Below are positions 1 through 4,925 of a DNA stretch of 5,653 bases, in pieces; position 1 is the stretch's first letter; each line of letters starts with the position of its first letter. The notes beneath the pieces were generated by a model. That model did no database searches. It was not told the origin of the DNA and saw only the letters and a program-made list of their open reading frames with translations. The position numbers were made by a program, and so were the translations under genes. This DNA comes from an uncultured Methanosarcinales archaeon (GTDB taxonomy: Archaea > Halobacteriota > Methanosarcinia > Methanotrichales > Methanotrichaceae): NCBI GenBank assembly GCA_937864385.1, contig CALMJN010000120.1, forward strand, positions 1 to 5,653, written 5' to 3'.

Positions 1-252
1 AGTGGAGGGAACGGTAGAGGCAGGGCTGGTGGATACCACTCCGAAAACTCGCGATATGATCTCGCTGGCCCGGGGGTCGGAGGTGAAGACGAAGATCCTT
101 CCCTCGCCCCTCTCGCTTCTGTACTCCACCCCGGCCTTTTGCAGATAAAAAGCTATATTGCCGGCTAAAATCCTTTCCCAGCTCTGCCTGGTCCAGCTAT
201 CTTTTAAAGTGATCTCCCCGTAGCGAACTAGCACTACATCCTGGGAGATCAT
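1..252 (-). CDS. thiI: ThiI, tRNA 4-thiouridine synthetase / thiamine sulfurtransferase, N-terminal 84 residues (cut by left edge)
   Basis: Only the N-terminus is present; the gene continues past base 1. ThiI-family proteins activate U8 of tRNA with ATP and transfer sulfur to make 4-thiouridine; some also supply sulfur for the thiamine thiazole. The translation opens with a ferredoxin-like N-terminal domain carrying the family signature VVLVRYGEITLKD (about residues 6-18), then RGEGRIFVF (about 49-57) and RVFGVVSTSPA (about 67-77), the lead-in to the THUMP RNA-binding domain. The PP-loop ATPase and any rhodanese or catalytic cysteine lie outside the window. The start is an ATG whose first four bases (ATGA) overlap the stop of the upstream small gene, so translation is probably coupled; only a weak AGGA-like ribosome site is visible. 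Family assignment is firm from the N-terminal motifs. Whether it acts in tRNA thiolation, thiamine synthesis or both cannot be told. Confidence 0.88.
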   Translation of the reverse strand, partial: MISQDVVLVRYGEITLKDSWTRQSWERILAGNIAFYLQKAGVEYRSERGEGRIFVFTSDPRASEIISRVFGVVSTSPASTVPST

Positions 253-428
253 GTCCTGATTTGAGTAGCCTTGATGGATCTCTTGATCTTCTTAACTCTG
301 GAGCCTGCTGCGGTATATTTTTGCATCGGACCGGGCTTTTTATAGGTGGTCTCGGCCTTGGTGACCTGCCTGACCTGGCCCTTTCTGCCCTTGATCTTGA
401 CCCATTCTATGCTTCCTGTCTTTCCCAT
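249..428 (-). CDS. Small basic 59-residue protein, resembling the methanogen DUF5350 family
   Basis: A 59-residue ORF begins MGKTGSIEWVKIKGRKGQ and ends at a TGA overlapping the thiI start (ATGA). It has 17 Lys/Arg against 2 acidic residues, no predicted membrane segment and no cysteine. The N-terminal MGKTGS-x-EW-x-x-x-KGRKGQ-V pattern and the central KKPGP (residues 30-34) match my memory of a short protein family conserved in methanogens and catalogued as DUF5350; I could not search to confirm. Composition suggests a nucleic-acid or ribosome/tRNA-binding protein, and the coupled thiI neighbour fits a tRNA-linked role, but both are inference. A TTTTTAAA box 24-31 bases upstream of the ATG suggests a very short or absent leader; a GGGGA stretch six bases before the ATG is a weak ribosome site if a leader exists. 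The gene is real by its overlap with thiI and its own promoter-like element. Confidence 0.75.
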   Translation of the reverse strand: MGKTGSIEWVKIKGRKGQVRQVTKAETTYKKPGPMQKYTAAGSRVKKIKRSIKATQIRT

Positions 429-451
429 GAACTGTCCCCTGGAAAGCAGGA

Positions 452-459
452 TTTAAAAA
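452..459 (-). promoter_or_regulatory. TATA-like box for the small basic protein / thiI transcript
   Basis: On the minus strand this reads TTTTTAAA. Archaeal TATA boxes are centred about 26 bases before the transcription start, which places the start near 429-430, one or two bases from the ATG at 428. That would make the mRNA leaderless or nearly so. Position and sequence are seen; promoter function is inferred. Confidence 0.5.
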
Positions 460-498
460 GGTTGTGATTAGCGATCGGCAATTAGATTAGCAAAAGGC

Positions 499-506
499 TT
501 TTAAAC
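499..506 (+). promoter_or_regulatory. TATA-like box for tRNA-Pro
   Basis: TTTTAAAC lies 32-39 bases before the mature tRNA 5' end. With the usual archaeal spacing, transcription would start near 528, giving a pre-tRNA leader of about ten bases for RNase P to remove. A second AT-rich candidate, CATATG at 509-514, is less well placed. Confidence 0.45.
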
Positions 507-537
507 AGCATATGCCAGTAAGGGCTACTGCTCTATT

Positions 538-612
538 GGGACAGTGGGGTAGCCTGGTCTATCCTCGAGGGTTTGGGACTCTTGGACCGCGGTTCGAATC
601 CGCGCTGTCCCA
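538..612 (+). tRNA. tRNA-Pro (anticodon TGG)
   Basis: The 75-base cloverleaf has a perfect 7-bp acceptor stem (538-544 with 605-611), discriminator A at 612 and a T arm with five Watson-Crick pairs (588-592 with 600-604) around the loop TTCGAAT. The anticodon stem (567-571 with 579-583) encloses the loop TTTGGGA; the anticodon TGG at 574-576 reads proline CCA and, by wobble, other CCN codons. The variable region is short (four bases). The D arm begins GGGT and includes the GG-containing loop. No intron is present and the CCA tail is not encoded, so it must be added by a nucleotidyltransferase. The gene is convergent with the methyltransferase-like gene, whose stop lies 18 bp away. Confidence 0.96.
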
Positions 613-626
613 TCGATTTTCCATTT
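613..626 (+). terminator. Possible T-rich terminator of tRNA-Pro
   Basis: Directly after the tRNA the plus strand reads TCGATTTTCCATTT. Archaeal RNA polymerase can stop at T-rich non-template tracts without a hairpin, so this short tract is the likely end of the tRNA transcript. It runs into the convergent gene, whose stop codon begins at 633 on the minus strand. The tract is weak (longest run four T), so the call is tentative. Confidence 0.3.
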
Positions 627-630
627 ACAC

Positions 631-1629
631 TTACACAATTACAGTCTCTTTGCAGCAGCGGCAGGCCTGCTGCAATGCTCTGGTATCCGAGCCCGGAAAG
701 TGATCTATGAGGCACAGCTCCGCCGGCCTGGCCCGGGAAAAGAGCCGGGATAGATCACCATGATAGACCTCGATCCGGCAGGCTCCGGCGGCCCGGGCTA
801 CCAGCACCGGCTCGCGCCCTACCATCCCTTTAGGCGTCTCCATATGCTCGATCTCCTCTATTCCCAGAGATCTTCGGTTGACCTCCAGGTTCATCAGCAG
901 ATCCTCTACCGCCGGAAGCCAGGCATCATTGAAGACCACCCTCTCCGCTCCAGCCAGAACGCACATGAGGCCCAATGTGCCCGGGCCGCATAGGCCGTCG
1001 ACCACATCGCGAAGCTTTCCTCTAAAATACAGCTCCTCCAGGATCTTCATCTTGGGAGCATTCTGGCGGGAAAACTCAATATGGATCAGCGACTGTCTTT
1101 TGTATACCACCAGCTCTCCCATGAGGCTGGAGACGACATCAGCCCGCAGATCGCAGCCGGCCAAGAGCAGGTTTTTCAGAGGCTTTTCTTTCGGGTCCAT
1201 GACCCCGGGAACGCCCCGGCTCTCGATAACTCCCTTGATCTCAGGGATATCCCTGACCATGGCCTCGGCTGCCGCCTTGCTGTATCTTTCGCCGACCAGA
1301 ATCAGGCTGTCCCGGCCCAGGCGGGGAGGGTAGGCCAGAGGATATCCCACATCTATGAGCGGCATTCCCACGCTGCGTAGATCGTCGTCTTTGTCGCGCA
1401 GGCCGAATCCTTGCAGCAGATGAAGAGCATCGAGCATAACCGCATCCAGGGCCGCCCTGCCGCAGTAAGAGCATCGCTCCACTCTCGGGGGCAGAAGCCT
1501 TCCTGATATGTTTTTGCTTAGATTTGGCTCCGGCGGGCAGCGCCGGCAGGAGAGATACCTCGTCTGCACATCCGCTATAACCTCCTCCGCCGCCCTCAGG
1601 CAATCGCCTTTGCATACCGGGCAGATCAT
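631..1629 (-). CDS. Uncharacterised zinc-ribbon protein with a SAM-dependent methyltransferase-like domain, 332 aa
   Basis: The N-terminus carries three cysteine pairs, C3-C6 (with C10 nearby), C28-C31 and C53-C56, spaced like one or two zinc ribbons. Residues 80-200 form a middle region with no motif I recognise. A class I methyltransferase fold follows: glycine-rich motif I DGLCGPGTLGL (211-221), the acidic end of strand 2 at FNDAW (233-237), helix NLEVNRRSLG (247-256), HGDLSRLF (290-297) and a motif IV-like strand CLIDHFPG (306-313). This arrangement loosely resembles Trm5/TrmN-type tRNA methyltransferases, but the catalytic NPP(Y)/N-x-P signature is replaced by DHFPG. The C-terminus has another cysteine cluster, CRCC (323-326). 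An RNA or small-molecule methyltransferase is a reasonable inference; the substrate is unknown. The ATG puts the first zinc pair at the extreme N-terminus. Upstream GGGAAGGGAT is a poor ribosome site. The gene is convergent with tRNA-Pro and divergent from the citrate lyase operon. Confidence 0.8.
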   Translation of the reverse strand: MICPVCKGDCLRAAEEVIADVQTRYLSCRRCPPEPNLSKNISGRLLPPRVERCSYCGRAALDAVMLDALHLLQGFGLRDKDDDLRSVGMPLIDVGYPLAYPPRLGRDSLILVGERYSKAAAEAMVRDIPEIKGVIESRGVPGVMDPKEKPLKNLLLAGCDLRADVVSSLMGELVVYKRQSLIHIEFSRQNAPKMKILEELYFRGKLRDVVDGLCGPGTLGLMCVLAGAERVVFNDAWLPAVEDLLMNLEVNRRSLGIEEIEHMETPKGMVGREPVLVARAAGACRIEVYHGDLSRLFSRARPAELCLIDHFPGSDTRALQQACRCCKETVIV

Positions 1630-1646
1630 ATCCCTTCCCGCTCCAT
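1626..1646 (-). CDS. Possible leader ORF (MEREGI) before the methyltransferase-like gene
   Basis: On the minus strand an ATG at 1646 opens six codons, MEREGI, and stops at a TGA that overlaps the methyltransferase start as ATGA. A GGAGG sequence sits four bases before this ATG, a better ribosome site than the one in front of the main ATG. It could serve to load ribosomes for a coupled restart. At this length chance is a serious alternative, so treat it as a candidate only. Confidence 0.25.
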   Translation of the reverse strand: MEREGI

Positions 1647-1653
1647 AGACCCT

Positions 1654-1668
1654 CCAGCCATCGGCTGG
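1654..1668. repeat. Inverted repeat CCAGCC-ATC-GGCTGG
   Basis: Two perfect 6-bp arms (1654-1659 and 1663-1668) enclose three bases; with one bulge the pairing extends to CTC/GAG on the outside. In a leftward transcript it would be a stable hairpin in the methyltransferase leader whose 3' arm overlaps the GGAGG ribosome-site-like sequence. As DNA it could instead be a protein-binding site near the start of that transcript. Confidence 0.45.
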
Positions 1669-1704
1669 GAGTTGTTTCTTTCTCTTGCTTTAGAAAGGTT
1701 TGTA

Positions 1705-1719
1705 AATGAGAAACTCATT
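1705..1719. repeat. Inverted repeat AATGAG-AAA-CTCATT, candidate operator
   Basis: Perfect 6-bp arms (1705-1710 and 1714-1719) enclose AAA. The site lies between a TATA-like box (1699-1706) and the aclB ribosome site (1729-1735), the classic position for an archaeal repressor that blocks TFB or polymerase. Low GC content makes an RNA hairpin weak, favouring a dimeric DNA-binding protein. It does not match the NrpR operator pattern GGTA-N6-TACC. Confidence 0.45.
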
Positions 1720-1728
1720 AAGGCGGCG

Positions 1729-1735
1729 AAGGTGG
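1729..1735 (+). promoter_or_regulatory. Ribosome binding site deciding the aclB start
   Basis: AAGGTGG, containing AGGTG complementary to the 16S rRNA 3' end, ends eight bases before ATG 1744. It favours this ATG over an in-frame TTG at 1672 that would add 24 residues with no counterpart in the family. Confidence 0.6.
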
Positions 1736-1743
1736 TTTTGGAC

Positions 1744-3012
1744 ATGGCACAAAGAGGCATTAGGGAGTATGATGCTAAGCGATTGTTAGCCAGAATTCTC
1801 CCCGAGTACCTCAAAGATTTCTCCTACCGGGGCTCCCTGGCCCTGGTGGAACCTGAGACCGATCTGGAGGAGCTGGAGGCAAGAGAGCCCTGGATGAAGA
1901 CCTCCCGGCTGGTGGTCAAGCCGGATCAGCTCTTTGGAAAGAGGGGTAAGCACGGCCTCGTATTGTTAGATGCAACCTGGCCGGAGGCAGAGAAGTTCTT
2001 GAAGGAGAATATGGGAGCCGAGGTCACTATCGGCACAGTGACCGGCAGACTGACACATTTCCTGATCGAGCCGTTCGCCCCTCATGAGGAGGAGTTCTAT
2101 GCCGCCATCAGCTCGGATAGCGATGGCGATAATATATTCTTCTCCCAGCAGGGCGGGGTCTATGTGGAAGAGAACTGGGATAAGGTGCTCCGCTGGCATG
2201 TGGATGTGCTGGCTGGGATCCAAGGCCTGGATATCAAGTCCGATCTGCCCGAGAGCCTGGGAGAGAAGAGATCGGCCATTGATATGTTCCTGCGGGCTTT
2301 ATGGCGCTTTTATTCGGAGACGGGCTTTTCCTATCTGGAGATCAATCCCTTCACCTTCCATAGAGGCAGCATTGTGCCCCTGGATATGGTGGCCAAGCTG
2401 GATGACGCTGAGGAATACTGGCAGAAAAAGAGATGGGCTGGCCTGTCATTTCCCGAGCCCTTCGGCAGGAGCCTCTCCAAGGAAGAACTGTTCATCAAGG
2501 ACATCGATTCCAAGACCGGAGCCTCATTGAAGCTGACCATTTTAAATCCGGAGGGAAGGGTCTGGACTATGGTCGCCGGAGGCGGCGCCAGCGTGATTTA
2601 CGCCGATACCATCTGCGATCTTGGTTTTGCCGGAGAGATGGCCAATTATGGCGAGTACAGCGGCGACCCCAATACCGAGGAGACTTATTATTACACCAGG
2701 ACCATCCTGGACCTCATGACCAGGAAGAAGGATCCCCGGGGAAAGGTGCTGCTTATAGGCGGCGCCATCGCCAACTTCACCGATGTGGCTAAGACCTTCA
2801 AGGGGGTGGTTATGGCTCTGGAGGAGTACCAGGAGAAGCTTCAGGAGGCTGGAGTCAAGATCTATGTCCGCCGGGGCGGCCCCAACTATGAGCAGGGCCT
2901 CAAGCTCATGAGAAGCCTGGGAGACAGGCTGGGAGTGCCCATTGAGGTCTATGGACCGGAGACCCATATGACCAGAATTGTGCCCCTGGCCCTGGGAGGT
3001 GGATCAGCATGA
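1744..3012 (+). CDS. aclB: ATP-citrate lyase small (beta) subunit
   Basis: The 422-residue protein corresponds to the N-terminal part of animal ATP-citrate lyase and to bacterial AclB/plant ACLA. With AclA it forms a cytosolic enzyme that cleaves citrate with CoA and ATP to acetyl-CoA and oxaloacetate. It begins MAQRGIREYDAKRLL, matching the family start. An ATP-grasp region follows, with KPDQLFGKRGKHGLV (59-73) and YLEINPF (197-203; E199 and N201, then D214, in metal/nucleotide positions). The C-terminal succinyl-CoA-synthetase-like half has MVAGGGAS (276-283), GEYSG (303-307), GGAIANFT (339-346) and VRRGGPNY (375-382). Recalled alignment to human ACLY puts N344, T346, Y362 and R377 at citrate-contact positions, so citrate specificity looks intact. 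The stop overlaps the aclA start (ATGA), and the last codons contain the aclA ribosome site. An in-frame TTG at 1672 is rejected as start. No truncation or frameshift is seen. Confidence 0.95.
   Translation: MAQRGIREYDAKRLLARILPEYLKDFSYRGSLALVEPETDLEELEAREPWMKTSRLVVKPDQLFGKRGKHGLVLLDATWPEAEKFLKENMGAEVTIGTVTGRLTHFLIEPFAPHEEEFYAAISSDSDGDNIFFSQQGGVYVEENWDKVLRWHVDVLAGIQGLDIKSDLPESLGEKRSAIDMFLRALWRFYSETGFSYLEINPFTFHRGSIVPLDMVAKLDDAEEYWQKKRWAGLSFPEPFGRSLSKEELFIKDIDSKTGASLKLTILNPEGRVWTMVAGGGASVIYADTICDLGFAGEMANYGEYSGDPNTEETYYYTRTILDLMTRKKDPRGKVLLIGGAIANFTDVAKTFKGVVMALEEYQEKLQEAGVKIYVRRGGPNYEQGLKLMRSLGDRLGVPIEVYGPETHMTRIVPLALGGGSA
2995..3001 (+). promoter_or_regulatory. Ribosome binding site for aclA inside the end of aclB
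   Basis: GGAGGTG, a near-perfect match to the 16S anti-Shine-Dalgarno, ends seven bases before the aclA ATG at 3009. Together with the ATGA overlap it should give coupled, near-equimolar synthesis of the two subunits. Confidence 0.8.
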
Positions 3013-4886
3013 GCCGCGCCTCAAAGGAGAATTACGTCTTATTCGACCGAAGCACCAAGGCTTTCGTCTACGGCTTTCAGACCAATGCCATCCAGCGCAT
3101 GCTGGACTTCGATTATATCTGCCACCGGGACAGCCCCAGCATAGCCGCCATCATCAATCCCAGCCGGGCCGGCATTCACAAGGCCTTCTGGGGAAGCAAG
3201 GAGATCATCCTGCCCATGTTCAGGACCATATCTCTGGCGGCCAAGGCCTATCCCGAGGCGGATGTGATGGTCAACTTCGCCAGCCACCGCTCTGCATTTG
3301 ATACCAGCATGGAGGCGCTGGCCGAGGAGAGCATTCGCGTGGTGGCGATCATTGCCGAGGGCGTTCCGGAGCGGCAGGCCCGCATCCTGGGCGCTACAGC
3401 CCGGTCCAAGGGCAAGATAGTCATCGGCCCGGCCACAGTGGGAGGCATGACCGCGGGGGCTTTTCGCATCGGCAACACCGCGGGAACCATTGAGAATATC
3501 ATCGCCTCCAAGCTCTACCGGCCGGGATGTGTGGGATTCGTCTCCAAGTCCGGAGGCATGCTCAATGAGGCCTTCAATATCATCTCCCGCAACTCCGACG
3601 GCATTTACGAGGGTGTGGCCATCGGAGGAGACCGCTATCCCGGCTCCACCATGCTGGACCACATAATGCGCTATGAAGAGAATCCGGCCATAAAGATGAT
3701 CGCCTGCCTGGGCGAGCTGGGCGGCGAGGACGAATACAGGATCATCCGAGCTCTGCAGCAGGGAAAGATCACCAAGCCCCTGGTGGCCTGGGTTACCGGA
3801 ACCTGCTCGCCCTTTCTGCCAGCCAGCGTTCAGTTCGGGCATGCCGGGGCCAAGGCGGATACGGAGAAGGAGACGGCCCAGGCCAAGAACCAGGCCTTCC
3901 GGGATGCAGGAGCCTATGTTCCTTCCTCATTTGATGGATATGGGGATGAGGTCAGAAAGGTCTACGAGATGCTGCTCGCCAGCGGGGCTGTGGCTAAATT
4001 CGAGGAGCCGGAGGTGCCCAGGATACCGGCGGACTACAGCAAGGCCCTGGCTTCAGGGGACATCAGAAAGCCCACTACCTTCATCTGCACCATATCCGAC
4101 GACAGCGGGGACGAGGTGCTTTATGCCGGAAAGAGGCTTTCTGCCGTCTTGCAGGACAGAATGGGCATCGGTGGTGTCATCGGCCTGCTCTGGTTCAAGA
4201 GGCAGCTTCCCGATTACGCCGCCAAGTTCATCGAACTGGTCTTGCAGATTGTGGCCGACCACGGCCCTGCCGTCTCCGGAGCCCATAATGCCATTGTGGC
4301 CTCCTGTGCCGGAAAGGACCTCATATCCTCTCTCTGCAGCGGCTTATTGACCATCGGGCCGCGCTTTGGAGGAGCTATAGATGACGCGGCAAGGGAGTTC
4401 AAGCATGCCCGGGAGGCTGGCCTCAGCCCGGAGCAGTTTGTGGCCGATATGAAGAAGAAAGGCATCAACATCCCGGGAATCGGCCACAAGATCAAGAGCA
4501 CCAAGAATCCGGACAAGAGGGTGCAGCAGCTCATAAGCTTTGCCAGGGCCAACTTCCCCAGCACCGATCTCTTAAATTATGCTCTCCAGGTGGAGCAGCT
4601 GACCACGGCCAAGAAAGGAAATCTGATCCTCAATGTGGACGGATGCATCGGCATCCTTTTCCTGGATCTGATGACCTCCTGCGGGGCCTTCAAGAAGGAG
4701 GAGATCGACGAGGTGGTCAAGCTGGGCTATCTCAACGGCCTGTTTGCCCTGGGCCGGTCCATTGGCCTGATCGGGCATATCCTGGACCAGAAGAGGCTGG
4801 GCTCACGGCTATATCGCCATCCCACAGAGGATATCGCCTATATGATGCCCTCCGAGGAGGAGACCAGTTGCAGCCGAACAGCTTAA
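3009..4886 (+). CDS. aclA: ATP-citrate lyase large (alpha) subunit
   Basis: The 625-residue protein matches the C-terminal part of human ACLY and bacterial AclA (usual size about 610 residues). Order: a CoA-binding Rossmann-like region (about 1-135) with WGSKEI (61-66) and VNFASHRSAFD (88-98); the GPATVGG segment (140-146); KSGGM (180-184) and EGVAIGGDRYPGST (201-214) of the succinyl-CoA-synthetase-like part; LGELGG (234-239), with E236 at the human E599 position; and the phosphohistidine loop QFGHAGA with H278 as catalytic histidine. From about 355 a citrate-synthase-like lyase module carries GIGGVIGLLWF (386-396), SGAHN (H426), GIGHKIK (H493), LNVDG (D544) and the closing DQKR...LYRHP (593-605). 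All key residues I can place are present, so an active enzyme is expected. About ten residues (EEETSCSRTA) extend past the usual C-terminus. The start overlaps aclB by four bases. The hydro-lyase gene follows after 39 bp with no visible terminator. Confidence 0.96.
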   Translation: MSRASKENYVLFDRSTKAFVYGFQTNAIQRMLDFDYICHRDSPSIAAIINPSRAGIHKAFWGSKEIILPMFRTISLAAKAYPEADVMVNFASHRSAFDTSMEALAEESIRVVAIIAEGVPERQARILGATARSKGKIVIGPATVGGMTAGAFRIGNTAGTIENIIASKLYRPGCVGFVSKSGGMLNEAFNIISRNSDGIYEGVAIGGDRYPGSTMLDHIMRYEENPAIKMIACLGELGGEDEYRIIRALQQGKITKPLVAWVTGTCSPFLPASVQFGHAGAKADTEKETAQAKNQAFRDAGAYVPSSFDGYGDEVRKVYEMLLASGAVAKFEEPEVPRIPADYSKALASGDIRKPTTFICTISDDSGDEVLYAGKRLSAVLQDRMGIGGVIGLLWFKRQLPDYAAKFIELVLQIVADHGPAVSGAHNAIVASCAGKDLISSLCSGLLTIGPRFGGAIDDAAREFKHAREAGLSPEQFVADMKKKGINIPGIGHKIKSTKNPDKRVQQLISFARANFPSTDLLNYALQVEQLTTAKKGNLILNVDGCIGILFLDLMTSCGAFKKEEIDEVVKLGYLNGLFALGRSIGLIGHILDQKRLGSRLYRHPTEDIAYMMPSEEETSCSRTA

Positions 4887-4911
4887 GTGGTAGCATCTTC
4901 CATTAATCCCT

Positions 4912-4915
4912 GAGG
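4912..4915 (+). promoter_or_regulatory. Weak ribosome binding site before the hydro-lyase gene
   Basis: GAGG lies ten bases before ATG 4926, with AAGGG closer in. The 39-bp gap after aclA (4887-4925) shows no clear TATA box or terminator, so this gene is probably read from the acl promoter. Confidence 0.4.
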
Positions 4916-4925
4916 CAAGGGAAAA

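Larger units (their letters stand above)
429..537. promoter_or_regulatory. Divergent promoter region between the small basic gene and tRNA-Pro
   Basis: This 109-bp AT-richer gap separates a leftward protein operon from a rightward tRNA gene. It contains one TATA-like box per direction (452-459 minus, 499-506 plus). Between them GATTAGC occurs twice (466-472 and 485-491), with a third ATTAG at 481-485. No ORF with protein-like composition and no recognisable RNA fold was seen. Confidence 0.5.
1630..1743. promoter_or_regulatory. Divergent promoter region between the methyltransferase-like gene and aclB
   Basis: This 114-bp gap must hold promoters for both directions. The AT-rich core (about 1671-1720) contains TATA-like candidates CTTTAGAAAG (1688-1697, itself a CTTT/AAAG inverted repeat and so readable both ways) and TTTGTAAA (1699-1706). 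From the second, aclB transcription would start near 1728, just before its ribosome site. Two separate inverted repeats flank this core (listed separately). No start has been mapped, so exact box choice is uncertain. Confidence 0.55.

Noticed and set aside
538..612. tRNA-Pro as an integration (att) site for a mobile element
   Set aside because: No duplicated tRNA 3' end, integrase or phage-like gene is visible; flanking genes are ordinary housekeeping types.
1241..1615. Open frames on either strand overlapping the methyltransferase-like gene
   Set aside because: Their translations are Arg/Pro/Gly-rich with low-complexity character typical of shadow frames, while the 332-residue frame has ordered motifs.
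1672..1743. In-frame TTG extension that would add 24 residues to AclB
   Set aside because: The family begins at M-A-x-x-x-IREYD, matching ATG 1744, which has its own ribosome site; the extension covers the promoter-like repeats and has no counterpart in the family.
3039..3842. Long open frame of 267 codons on the minus strand opposite aclA
   Set aside because: It mirrors the codon bias of aclA, which is certain from its motifs; the antisense translation has no recognisable motif and no ribosome site or promoter.
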